64,000 nt of DNA from Neodiprion pinetum. Taxonomy: Eukaryota; Arthropoda; Insecta; Hymenoptera; Diprionidae. Position numbers and translations under genes: made by a program. The DNA is taken from the NCBI RefSeq assembly GCF_021155775.2, contig NC_060235.2, positions 6,568,693-6,632,692 on the forward strand. Reading direction: 5' to 3'. Shown in pieces: positions 1-11,798 of this stretch. The notes beneath the pieces were generated by a model. That model was not told the DNA's origin. It ran no database searches and was given only the letters and a program-made list of their open reading frames with translations. The first letter of the stretch is position 1. Each line of letters opens with the position of its first letter.

Positions 1-350
1 CTTTCCGCGTCTCCGCGACTCCGTCGATAAAGTAGGAAGTATACGGAAAGGCGAAAAGACGCGAGGCGGCGCGGAAGACGAGTCGCGTAGTATCCTCCTC
101 CTTGCCTCCTCGCCTACCGGCTAGATTCAGAGCGTAAACTTCCTGGGGCGGGCAGGCCGGTCCTCCTCCTCCGCTCCGCGTCGTGCCGGGTTCGGTCGAT
201 AGACGCCGACGAGCCCCACCCGCCGTATCGGAGAGCCCGACCAAACGACCGACAGACCGTGTTTAGCCGGCCGCCCGTACCGTACACGGTTTGTCTATTC
301 GGTTTTTGGCCGACTGAACGGACGGGGTTCGCTAAAACGTCGAATGGAAT
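1..350. other. GC-rich block at left edge, possible CpG island or untranslated exon
   Basis: These 350 bases are clearly GC- and CpG-rich and give way abruptly to AT-rich DNA near 350. I found no convincing coding frame. In this insect window such blocks mark promoters (compare 11.8-13.5 kb), so it may be an alternative Galphaq promoter, a 5' untranslated exon or an enhancer. The block may continue left of the window. Confidence 0.35.
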
Positions 351-1277
351 CAGGGATAATTTTAAATGGGGAAACTTCGAACCCTAACTAACCTCTCCCT
401 AGTCGGGTTGCACTATTATTCCCAATCAATATACATTGTCCCCCGCATAATTCTTTTTTTCTTTTTCTTTCTTTCGATAGGGGTGAAAAACTAGAATTGC
501 TGATTCGTAGGAGGAACGGAATATCACCGAATTTCCATATAGGCGAAAATTTTATTCGTACAATTTAGTAATGTGGAAAGTTCGAGTGAGGATAATTGAA
601 AACGTAGGTAGTCGAAGTACAGAAAAACGTGGTATAAAAAAAAAATTTCAACATTTTTAAATTCGATGATCTTTCGATCTTTCTATATTTTTACCCCCCG
701 ACAACATTAGCACCATTTTGTGTGACACAATGTACGTTAGGGCGGTCATTATATTGAACATTTTCGAAATTTGACCCGGATGCCCCTTAAATTGGTTACC
801 AATAAATAAATAAATAAATAAATAAATAGGATTTGCCATTTGAAATCTACATATTTTTTAATCGACTTTTGGTTTCTAACATATACGTTGATGGTGGGAG
901 GAGTAACTATTTGCAGAAAATTTATAAGCGTAAGAAATCAATCAGCATTGATGCTACTATTTGATAAAAATATCAGCATCGTTAAATGGAGGATTTTATA
1001 TCGATATAATTATTATCCGCTGACACCAAAGTCACAAATAAATCAAATTCCAATTTATAGACGATGTTGATACTTTATTATACGTTAGAATCAATGCTCG
1101 CTGACTTCTAACAATAACAGATCTTTTTGGAAACAACTAGTAGTAATTAGTGGTAAAAAAAAAAATCGCGATAAATCATTTTCATAGATAACCATCAGAT
1201 TTTGGAAACTTGAAACTTCTTCAGTCATCCTAGAATTGAAGGACGTTGATTTTTTTTTTGCTATTTTTTTTGAATAT

Positions 1278-1310
1278 ACGAATGACGTTAACGTTACTAA
1301 CTTCGACCTC
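1278..1310 (-). repeat. Fragment of dispersed GAAGTTAGTAACG repeat
   Basis: On the minus strand this reads GAAGTTAGTAACGTTAACGT, the same end sequence seen near 3829, 7297 and 55681. No matching second terminus was seen close by, so it is probably a partial or diverged copy. Confidence 0.5.
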
Positions 1311-2927
1311 GTTGAGACTTTGAAGGTGTAATCGAGGAATTTTTCTTTTTTTTTTCTTCTTTTTTAATGTGAAACGTATTTCGTTTAATGCCGCGTTTGC
1401 CGCACATTTTCAGTACCATTCAAAAATCAAGAAGTAGCGACGTTTTTTTCCATCAAAAAGTATAGCGTTACATTAACTTTACAATTTACATACTTCAACC
1501 TTACTGCATGGCAGCATGAAAAAACGCGGCCGTTCGATTAAAGCAAACCGGCCACGGCACATGATTTACAAAGTCAAAGTTCCCACGAGGTTAAAGTACA
1601 AGATTTGGTAAGGTTAACGTAACGAAGTATCGAGAATAAAGAAACAATATCACTTCGTCACTTTAGAATGACTTATCAGATGAGTTGATTTGAGTTTTAA
1701 TTGCATAACATTTAATTACGTTTCATAGTTTAACCTTTTGTATCACACATTATTGAGCCGAGTTAACTTTTACAACAAGATATTATTGTACAGAGTTTTT
1801 TCTCCGAATTTGAAATTTTCGTCCGCCATATTGAAATTTTTAAACCCCTATTTCAGACTCGTCATCAGCAAATTCGAAAACTTATATAATTTAATACGTG
1901 AAACCATGTATATTCCTAGTAATTCTAATCGGTGACACTTTCGAAAATTAAAATATCGAATAATTCGTCTTTCGTTATTTTATTTTCGCATGTTCAAGAT
2001 ATATCGATATATCGGCCATTAACGATGAATCTTGAATCGGAAAATTATTGTTACGTGCATGCATCTAAAGTTATTTTGTTAAAAAACGTATATAAAATTT
2101 ACAGAAAATTCAATTTCAACAATTGTCACACCTGCATTCAACTATCATACGTGTATATATATATATATATACGCGAAGTACATTTCTGGGCGTTAAAAAG
2201 TTTCGCAATACGAATGCAGTGGGATATGTATGTATATATAATGATGGTATGATAAATATGGCCTAGCCTGCCTGCAGAGGCACCTGAAAAATCCGACCTC
2301 GGATGGAAAACCACTTTAAACTTCCCGCCACCGCCGCCGCAAAACACAAAATGCTGCCCGAGGCACTTTCGGCTGACCCTCGAATTGAATTTGATTAAAA
2401 CACATCCCCCTCCCCTGTATACGGGGGAGAAAAAAAAAAGAAAAAAAAAAAAAGAAAAAAAAAGAAAAAGAAAAAAGCAAATATGCAAACACCGCCGCAA
2501 ATTTCCACCATGAAAAATATTTTTGCGCGGAAATATCGTTTTGCTGATCGCGTGTCGTTTTTACAAATGTCAAAAGTATTTTCAATTATGAATAAAAGAT
2601 AAAAAAAAAAAAAAAAAAAGTGTAAACGATATGAATTATCGACTACTCAAAATGTTCGCCACGTTTCGTAATGTAGTTGCATCTGTTTTTTAACACAACA
2701 ATAGTAATCTCAAGTTGCACGTTGTCCACAAATCGTCTTATTAGCTTTTAAATTTAAAATAAATAGGGCTTTGATTTTTGGTTTTTTCTTTTGGTTCTTT
2801 TTTTATCTTGGACCCGATTCGATTTACGTGATTTCTGCGCGTGTAAATTGACGAAATTCAAATTTTCTTTCTTCGCATTCTACTCAATGCGACTTCTCCA
2901 CGGCACGATTTATTTTCGCTCGGGAAA

Positions 2928-2959
<32 letters not shown>

Positions 2960-3788
2960 CAAGAAACTCAACACATTGCAATTAATCTTACTAATGCAGG
3001 ATATGTTAATGCGGTACGTGTGATTATGCAGATATAAATAAACATAAATATTTCCTTCGTGTAATGAATTCTAAGCACTTTTCCTTCTATATTTATACGT
3101 GCATAAGCTGCATAATAGAAAGTAAGTCAAAATTTCCCACAAAATCAGTGAAACAGGAGTTAAATTTTCTGTACTGATCAGTGATGATTGAAAGAAAAAA
3201 AAAAAATAAAAACTTAAAAGTTAATTCTTTCCGTATTAAACGGGTAAAAATATACATATATATATATATATATATGTGTGGATGACAAATACATTGTACG
3301 AAAAACTTCGTTTCGGTTAGAATTCGAAATATTTTTTTTATAAAATTCAACTACTCAATAATTATACTCAATGATCGCATATTCATCTTACAAATGTTGC
3401 TGCAAAAGCATTGATGAAAAAAGATTAGGAATTCCTTTTATCTGTTGTTATATATGATTATATTATCTTATATTTATTTATTTATTTATTTTTGCATAAA
3501 ATATAACGATTGGTATGCACGGTGAAGAATATGAAAAGAATTACAGTGCTTCAGATAAAATGAGTAGGATACTTAGAAACAGAGAAGACATAAAAGGTTC
3601 TTATCGAAGTAAGACAACCACCGCAACGGCGGTCAGACGTGACCGCTCATAGATTATAGAACGGCCACTAATGACCAAAGATAAAATAATTGTTGCCGAG
3701 TCGTCGAGTTTACATACAATGGAAGGAATACCAAAATACATTTGCCCGTTTGTATCTGAAAAATCTGTTCAATTCTCGATGCATAAAA

Positions 3789-3819
<31 letters not shown>

Positions 3820-3823
3820 GCCA

Positions 3824-3995
3824 GAGGCTGAAGTTAGTAACGTTAGCGTAACGAAACATTGGGGGGGGGGGATAATTATTTGCAATTTTGTAGTGACTTT
3901 GAAGTGACCAAATTTTGAAAATATGCGTATTACTTTTGCCTTGTTATAATTTACTGCAATTCAGAGATTCCTAAAATTACGAAATAACGTGTTTT
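3824..3995 (+). mobile_element. Dispersed MITE-like repeat, GAAGTTAGTAACG family
   Basis: It begins GGCTGAAGTTAGTAACGTTA, then a CGTAACGAAACATT stretch, a run of ten G, and a body (GACTTTGAAGTGACC, then TTTGCCTTGTTATAATTTAC, then an AGAGATTCCTAAAATTACG-like tail). The same order of blocks recurs at 7297 and 31651, and in weaker form at 48524 and 55752. It has no coding capacity. An AAAT microsatellite lies directly upstream. The class is unknown; the inverted end near 55990 suggests a terminal-inverted-repeat element. Confidence 0.6.
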
Positions 3996-5012
3996 CCGAA
4001 ACACGAATCATATTTCAATAATGTTGTTAAAAAAAAATTATGTTAAAATATGGTATGACTCAATAAAAATTGAAACGATTAAATCAGGAATTTCCCGATA
4101 CTATCATCCTGGGATTACCCTCATTATTACTATTTATACTTACTGTTGACTCATGAACTGTTTATCATTTTATAAACAAAAGAATAGGAAAAACACGTAG
4201 GGAATAAGTTTGCATTTACAAGTGGTGCAAGAAACGTGAACTTTTAATGAATTTTGTTTCTACTATAATCTACTTAAGAAAAACGAAAAACAAAGCCTCA
4301 CTAGATAAATTAGATAGACGACAATTAGTCAAAGAATATAAATGTCAATTTATAAACAATATGTTCAATAAATGTAAAAAAAAAAGAAAAGTAAGAAAGA
4401 AAATCTATCAACCTAAAAATTTTTTGATCGATAAATAGAAATCGCCAATTGTTTAATTATTACTCGATTGATCCTCGTTTATACTCCTTGACGATTGACA
4501 CGTTATTCTTTTTTTTTTCGTCTTGTAAAAGGGGAAAAAAAAAGAAAGAATGGGAATACCAATCCGACGACAGGATAGTTTCACAGTCAGAGAAAATCAA
4601 TAATAATATAAAACGTTACGAAGTACGAAAACTTTAATATTATTTCAATATAGTGACGTATAATTTATTATCAGTAAAAATTCATTTAATCCAAAGGATA
4701 CGTCACGGATAGGATCAAAAAAACAGAAACAATCAGCAAATGTTAGACGGGAGAAAAAATGAAACAAAAATAATAAAATTACTACTTCGTACATTCAGGC
4801 ATCCGTTTCCGGTGTGTTCCAATCATTTCATCTCATTCCTGTATTATTAATACATCATTTCGCGGAAGAATTTCACTCGTCATTGTTAAAAATAAATTAT
4901 AAGACGATGTACAGGATTTTTAATACCAAACGATACTGTGTAAATTTAATTCTTGTCGCCTGTCTTCTTTGCGACGACGAAATATCTCGAATTATATGCA
5001 TGTGTGTACGTT

Positions 5013-5057
5013 AGGGTGGTCCATATATGGGGGATAAAAAAAAATATAAATTAATAA

Positions 5058-5092
<35 letters not shown>

Positions 5093-5794
5093 CCATTCGT
5101 AGTGGAACCTGTCGAAACAGTTCCAAATGGTGAAATAAAAAAAAGAAATTCCCTATTTCTTTCACATTTTTATTTCATTCCCCTAGTCTCCTTATTTGAG
5201 CGGGAAGTTTCAAATTATTCATAAAAATATCCTCATTCACTACAATTCGTACTTTATTTTAATCAAGGTTATTCGTAGGCAAATAAATCCATATTCACAA
5301 ATATTCAGTGAGATTCATCTTCTTTTCAGTGAAAAATGAAAAATCATGTTGAACTTTTTTTTTTTTTTTTTTTTCTTATTTTCTCTTCAACGTGACAAAT
5401 GATCAGATTAAGTAAAAAGATTATCTCAATATTTGCATGTCACCGACTGTGACATTACGTAGTCCCGACATGTGGGTTATTCCATTACAGTGCTGACTAA
5501 CTGAATGCCAGTGTTTTGTTTCGATTTATTTATTTATTTAATAAAAAAATTTTTTTTTCCAACTTTTCACCGAAAAAAAGATGTATCTCTATCGAATATT
5601 CGAGTATATTGTATGTTTTTTATTTGCCTACGAATGACTTTGAAATGAAACAAAGTACGAAACATAGCGAACGAGCATTATATTTACGAATAATTTGAAA
5701 CTTCCCGCTCAAATAGGGAGACTAGGGGAATGAAATGAAGATGTGAAAGAATTAGGGATTTTTTTTTTTTTTACCCCATACAAGGAACACCCTA
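5013..5794. mobile_element. TA-flanked MITE with GGGTGGTCC-type termini
   Basis: The left end reads TTAGGGTGGTCC and the right end, on the opposite strand, CTAGGGTGTTCC, so both ends abut TA, as expected for a Tc1/mariner-type TA target duplication. The arms at about 5100-5290 and 5628-5775 are long imperfect inverted copies of each other, both containing the GGGAAGTTTCAAATTATTC-like block and the ATTCGTAGGCAAATAAA-like block. No transposase frame is present. Similar termini occur at 735 and at the right end of the element ending at 50462. Confidence 0.7.
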
Positions 5795-7296
5795 GCATAA
5801 ATACAGCGCCATGATTTTGAATCAAATTGGAAGACGATTAAAAATGCATTCGTTAAGATCTTCGTTTTTTTTTTTTTTTTTGTTTCTAAAGACCTAACGA
5901 TAAAACGACTCGCAAGATTTTTTCTCCGTTTTGAGATTATTCATCAAATGTATATGGATACATTTCGCAATTCTTGTTCTAAGAAATTGATACGGGAAAA
6001 AAAAAATGAGGGATAAAATAAAATGTGTGAAAACTTTTTCAATCCCGTACTCAGCGATTCGAATAATAATAATCGAATGATTTTCAGTTGAATAATTAAA
6101 AATTCTATAGATAAATTATAACTACATGTATATAAGAAAACTGCGCGAATGAAAATGAAGAAACGGAAAAAAAAGAAAGAAAGAAAGAAAGAAGAATAAA
6201 CCTGTGACGAACTCTAGGAAATCGTTCGACGTAAAGAAAAATGTCATTGGGTTAATTAACTGCAATGCTGCCTACGTTTATTATTTATATTCAAACTCTA
6301 AACTGTGCGATTAAGTATAATTTTTTTTTTTTTTTTTTTTATAACGACGATGAAACGAAAGTATGTACAAATGTATGTTTGGCAGTAAGCAACCTTTGCG
6401 TTATATAATTTATAATATTTCACACCGTGCGACGAGAATGAAGAATTTCGAAGTAAAGGGATATGAAGCGGAAATTGCACTGGCAAAGATTAAATTTTAA
6501 AAAGATGAAGAAGAGAAAGAAGAAGAGAAACAGGAGATATCGTACGATATGCGGTTACCGCAAAACTGGGGAAAATAGTTTCTCGCAATTGCACAAGTCA
6601 CAGTTATTGCACACAAATATATATATGTTTATAAGGTTTTCCGTAAGACTCATTGTCAGTAAAGGCTTGGGCATGACATTCTTTGATTTCATCAAGGATT
6701 GTTCCTATCTTGGTACGGTTTCCGAAAACCTTCCAAGAACAATTTTCGGGACGGTGTGGAAATTCCGAATTTGAAAAGTTCCGGTAAAGCGGCAAATTCT
6801 GAATTTTTTTACGGTGAGACTTGAAGCAAAGAAATCAAACTTTAACGAAACATCGAAGTTTCAAATGGTCCAAGATTTTCAGTTCTGTGAATTTTTATCT
6901 TGGTGTAATTTCACCAGTTTCATCTTTCTCTGTTTCAGATTTTCCACGTATTTACGTTCGGAATCCTGGTCATTCTGATTTTCGATTTTTCACATTTTTT
7001 TACACCAACTCGTTGAGCAAACTACGCTGTGTGAATATATTATAATTTTCAGAATCTTACGTTTCGGAACTTTGATCCGAAAAATCCACAATGGAATCAA
7101 AAAATTATACATACGTATATGCGTAAGTAAAAGAAAAAAAAGATTAAAAAAAAAAAAAAAACAAGTATAAAATCAAAATGGCAAGAAAGAAGAAAAGAAA
7201 TGAATTAATTTTCTTTCAGACGGATGATGAGAGGTTCACAAGATAAAGATATTCAACGTCGCGACAATCAAGTTGCAAATGCCGATTGCGAACCAG

Positions 7297-7480
7297 GCTG
7301 AAGTTAGTAACACGTTAATGTAACGAAACGTCAGCGGGAAAAAAAAATCATTATTGGCAATTTCCGAATGACTTTCAAGGAGTTGACTTTACAAAATAAA
7401 TGTGATTACGTTTTTTGTTTATACCATGGTTTACTAAATTTCAGACAATCCTGAATACGCGAAATAATAATAATATAATC
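7297..7480 (+). mobile_element. Second full-length-like copy of GAAGTTAGTAACG repeat
   Basis: It starts GGCTGAAGTTAGTAACACG, continues TGTAACGAAACGTC, and then shows the same downstream blocks as the copy at 3824 (a GACTTTCAAGGAGTTGAC block, then GGTTTACTAAATTTCAGAC and an ATCCTGAATACGCGAAATAA-like end). It is diverged but collinear. It has no coding content. Confidence 0.6.
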
Positions 7481-9472
7481 ATCATTTTGTACTTTTTATT
7501 TTTCGACTTCTTACGAGTTCATCGTGCAAATTCTAACCAATTTCACATTATATTGTTGTTCCTCTTGTTATTATTATCATGAGATCTGTTGTAGTTTTTT
7601 TTTTTTTTACTCTTATTACCATTATACACCAATACGAGGAAAATAGTAGATTACTGTTTCACTTGTTGCGAAATTCTTTTCATTCAACATCATTTACGCA
7701 CAAGACTCGACTCGTCGGTGCAAGTAAGAGAAAAAATAGATAAACAAATAAACGAAACAATAATTGGACAAGTTACGAAGAGTTGTTACAACAAGTCTAC
7801 CCCGGTTATTTTAAGAAGAAGATAAGATAAAAAAAATTAAAAAAAAAAACGATGATTAAGTTACAGAAATAATCAGAATGATAGAAAAGTGTTTAATCTA
7901 CTAGACTTAAATGACCGGATTTAAACGATGAAAACAAGTAGAAAAAAATAAGAGCAGTACACACATACGCACACACACACAATTAGCATGATTGCACACC
8001 AAATAAAGTTTGCGTTATACCGTGTAGATTCAATTGTAGATGAATAATCAGGGCAGCAGAATCGTTATTTGCGAATGAAAATTTTTAAAACTGGAGATGA
8101 AGTAACATTTATAAAAATGTAACAATGTGAGAATTTTAGATTCATGGAATGTTGATAATTTAGCAGACCCAAAGTTGTTCATCAAAATAATTGAAAGTGT
8201 GCCGCATGTGAAAATAAGGTGCTTTTCAAGATCTACTTAAATTTCTTATTTAAAAATTAGATGCTTTTCCGCTTTCAACAACTAATAATAAAATTGCAAA
8301 CAAATTTGTCTAGGTTTTTGTACTTGTTTATACCCATGTGAAAATAGGGAATTTCCGTATCTTCACTTTCATTTTTGGCACTTTGTTGATTCGTAATTTT
8401 CAATTTTTTTTTTTTTTTTAGAATCAATAGATTGTTTGCAAGATTTTCATTTGATTAGAGACACGTAAATTTGATTGCAACAATATGACAATGAGAAAAA
8501 TGATTAAACAAGTTTAATCATCCATTTGCGATAATTAGCAAGTCTTATCTCATTTAAAAATTAAAAAACAAATGACCTCCCAAATCTCGTCTTTAGTCAA
8601 TTTCGTCCCACACAGTAATTAATTATTCGTCATATAAAAATAAAAATATAAACAGTCTTATTCGATGCATTCTACGACACGGTGAACATTATTTTTTTTT
8701 TACTTGATATGTAACCGGTCTTGCAGAAAAAATTATATTATTTCTTGCAGCAATTACGACATTGGCGAATTAGGAAAAGTCGTGTCTGAACAAAAATCTC
8801 GATTTTTTACTCAACGATCTACATACTTTGCCCTCATTAAAAAATTTTAATCAAGGTCCTCGTTTTACCCTTTAATTCCTCTCTCTCTCTCTCTCCCACG
8901 TTTCCGTAAACACAATTCGAAATTTGGTTTACGCAATAGGGAGGAAAAAAAAAAAATAACACACATACGAATGAGTCTACAATTATCCTAAATTGAAATT
9001 TCATTAATTAGTTCTTATCTAGATCTTGAATAACCGTAGCCAAAACATGACCTAATAAATATTTCGCAAATTGAAAGCTGACAGTGAAATTTGACGAACA
9101 AACATGATGGGACATTTAGAAATTTTAAGTTGAAGAGGTCAAATACACGATTATTCACGGTTTCGTTGTTACCGTATAAAAAGCCCATGTTTCATAAAGT
9201 ACATAATTAACAACTTATCAACCTTTAATTTAAGTTTTACGTAACATTTTCATTACCGTCGTTTACCTACATTTATAATACCGAGTTTCTAATGCGATAA
9301 AATAAAATCCGTACACAGAAACGACAGTTTACACAACCGGTTGGTCAATTTTTTTTTTTTTTTTTCTTTTAAACATACGGTTTCGAAAACTTTGCATTCT
9401 ACAAAATTAGGCGACCGTATCAAAAACGTGTGCTAATGAACAAATATATTAGGAAAATTACATGCGAACCCA

Positions 9473-10206
9473 ACCAACGTCTGAACCTCGTCCCATTTTT
9501 AATTTCGTTCAAAAAATTTTCTGCAATCGTCTCAACTCCGAAACATTAATCTGATTTTTTTTAGATTTTTAATTCAACTTGTTAATTATTTATAAATATT
9601 TGGAGTCATCTTGGAAAGTACCTTGTTGAACATTTTCAAACACGGTATTTTCTTTTCCGATCATTTCATGATGGCCCAATTTTCTTCCTATCTTTTTTTT
9701 TTTTTTTTTGCACTACAACTTTTTTGGTTGACTAAAACATTGTCTAAACCGTCGGAAAATTTCCAAAAAATACTGAAAACTTCTATTTTTCACTTAGAAC
9801 ATTTTTAGACCAGTTTCATTATAAAGTTCATATTAAAAAAAAAAGATGAATGTGTTAAAAAAAATAGACAAAAATTGCTCCATAATGAAACCGATCCATA
9901 AATGTTGTAAAGAAAAAGATAAAACTTTTGATAATTTTGCAGGAACTTTTTGACAAAAAAAAAAAAAAAAAATTGCCCGATAATGGACTCAGTTGTGAAA
10001 TGTTTGGAATAGAAAACACAGTTTGTGAGAATTTTGAAAAAAGTTGCTTTTCAAAAATCACTTTAAATATTTATAAATTATTGAGCGATTGAATGAAAAA
10101 TATTAAATAAATTCACGGTACTTGACTGTTTCGGAGTTGGGACAAACGTGGAAATTTTTTTTTTGAACAAAATCAAAAATGGGATGAGGGTGTCAGACAA
10201 TGGTCG
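9473..10206. mobile_element. Fold-back element of about 730 bp
   Basis: The terminal regions are inverted copies. The left has ACGTCTGAACCTCGTCCC, then TTCGTTCAAAAAATTTTC and CTCAACTCCGAAAC. The right, on the other strand, repeats these in the same order with a few mismatches. The interior also shows inverted similarity around an ACTAAAACATTGTCTAAAC block. A related partial copy lies at 33.83-34.22 kb. No transposase frame is visible, so it is a non-autonomous element; I could not fix its target duplication. Confidence 0.65.
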
Positions 10207-11472
10207 GATTCGCATGGAATTCCCCATATATAATACATATTATATATATACAACCTACCGGTTTATGAAAAGTATATTCCTAAACGTTTTTATATTTCCT
10301 GCATATACTCTTTTTAAACGGATTCTACGGAAGTGGTTTAAAAATTAATTTTGTTCAAAACTAGTATGGTTTTCGCGTATTGTTAGTTTGCGTTCAGTGC
10401 GTAAAGTAATCGTTTCCACGCCGCGTGCATAAAAATAAGAGGAATGGTGCGATTAAAAAAAAAAAAAGGTTAATATTCTCGCGTCTTTACTCTTTGAAAA
10501 TTGTTCTGACTTCCTCGACTTTTATGTACGCCGGTGCTGGCTTAAATGTTAACCCACTCAGGCTTTTTCGAACATCACAAGACTCGGCATTTTTTGGCAG
10601 ACATTTAGTTAGCCCGAAAAGGACCTGAAATTACGGTGTAGTTAGTTTTTTTTTTTTGATTTATCGTTGACGCGAGTTTTGAAACAGTATCAATAACATA
10701 CCACCACTGAAAATTAGTTCAATTCCCATAAAGATGTATTTGAAAGTCGATGGTGAAAAAAATTCAGATCAGAAGAAACTCTTCTCTATTTGTTCAGTAC
10801 ATATGTTACGCATTATCGATATATTATATAAAATATTTCTATTAAACGGTATTCACATTGTTCCAATTGTGTATAATAATAATATTAATAATGATAATAA
10901 TGATGACGATGACAACGACGACAAACTTCTCCACCAGCATACGAGTGCCGTCTCGAAACTGTTGCGTTCAATTATATTCAATCATTCCATCCACATCTCA
11001 CGCGACGTATCACCTATTACAAAACAATCATAACAATCCTCCAGGCTGTTGCCATAACTCTCTTAGAGTTTCGGAGCACTACTCTCCGCCACGGTGCGAT
11101 ATTACACACACATTAACCTATTCATTCTTACGGGGGTGGTTGTTGCAGACGATAATAAATTCGCCCGCGATGCAAGCGCAAACTGTCCAAGAATATAAGG
11201 GTCAAGTGGTACAGGCGTTTGCTTTTTAAAAATCAGTTTCCCCTCTTCGCGCGGACCGGCACGAATAGAGAGAGAGGTACACGTATGTAACGGAAGACGG
11301 TCGGGGGATGGACGGATAGGGGGAGGGGAGGGAGGGTGGGAGAAGGGGCGGCGGCAAGACGACGACGGAAACAACCAATCGAGAAGTATGAAAAGCACGT
11401 CGAACGAGAACGGAAGTAGAGGGAAGAGATGATTGCAGTTGTGACATTGACAATGAGATGGAAGATAGGAGT

Positions 11473-11492
11473 GGGGGGGGGGGGGGGGGGGG
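11473..11492 (+). repeat. Uninterrupted run of 20 G
   Basis: Twenty consecutive G lie about 190 bp inside the Galphaq intron from exon 1. A run like this can form G-quadruplex structures and is also prone to length error in assembly, so its exact length is uncertain. Confidence 0.9.
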
Positions 11493-11680
11493 CAGAGAAT
11501 CGCTGCAGCGAGTGATTTCATTCGGTGAATAGCGAGCGAGCGAGCGAGCGAGCGAGAATTGTGAATTAGACGAAATACGACATTAAGACTAAAGAAATTA
11601 AGGTAAAATGTGAAGAGGAAGGAATGATAAAGAAAAATACAAAAAAAAAAAAAAAAAAAAGAAAGAAAGAAATTTCTCAC

Positions 11681-11798
11681 CCAAGAGCAACAGCTTGAGC
11701 TCTCGCCTCGCATCTCGCTTGTCCCTCCGAAGTTGCCTCTCGATCTCTTGGTTGATCCGCTTCTGTTCCTTGGCCTCTTCCGACAGGCAGCACGCCAT
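11681..11798 (-). CDS. Galphaq: G protein alpha subunit of the Gq class, coding exon 1
   Basis: On the minus strand, ATG at 11798 opens a frame of 39 codons plus one base. The protein begins MACCLSEEAKEQKRINQEIE and ends in the start of the KLLLLG segment that precedes the GTP-binding P-loop. This is the hallmark N terminus of the invertebrate Gq alpha subunit. The two cysteines at positions 3 and 4 are the expected palmitoylation sites, and the following helix contacts G beta-gamma. The exon stops after the first base of the glycine codon with a clean donor (CTTGG, then GTGAG), the usual split just before the P-loop. Gq couples receptors to phospholipase C beta at the plasma membrane and is best known in insects for phototransduction. 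The remaining exons are not in the window. Identification is near certain; isoform usage cannot be judged. Confidence 0.95.

Larger units (their letters stand above)
1..11680 (-). other. Galphaq intron 1 (part), repeat-rich
   Basis: This is inferred to be the first intron of Galphaq. Exon 1 ends at 11681 with a good donor, and I saw no further G-alpha exon (GTP-binding P-loop GESGKST or later motifs) on the minus strand down to position 1. The sequence is AT-rich, with many poly-A/poly-T runs, short tetranucleotide repeats such as the AAAT run near 3788-3820, and several MITE-like elements listed separately. I see no coding exon. The remaining Galphaq exons should lie to the left of the window. 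Confidence 0.6.

Noticed and set aside
11102..11713. 203-codon minus-strand open frame
   Set aside because: It overlaps the Galphaq exon in another frame and runs through poly-A, GC-rich and low-complexity sequence. Composition explains its length, and no domain is present.
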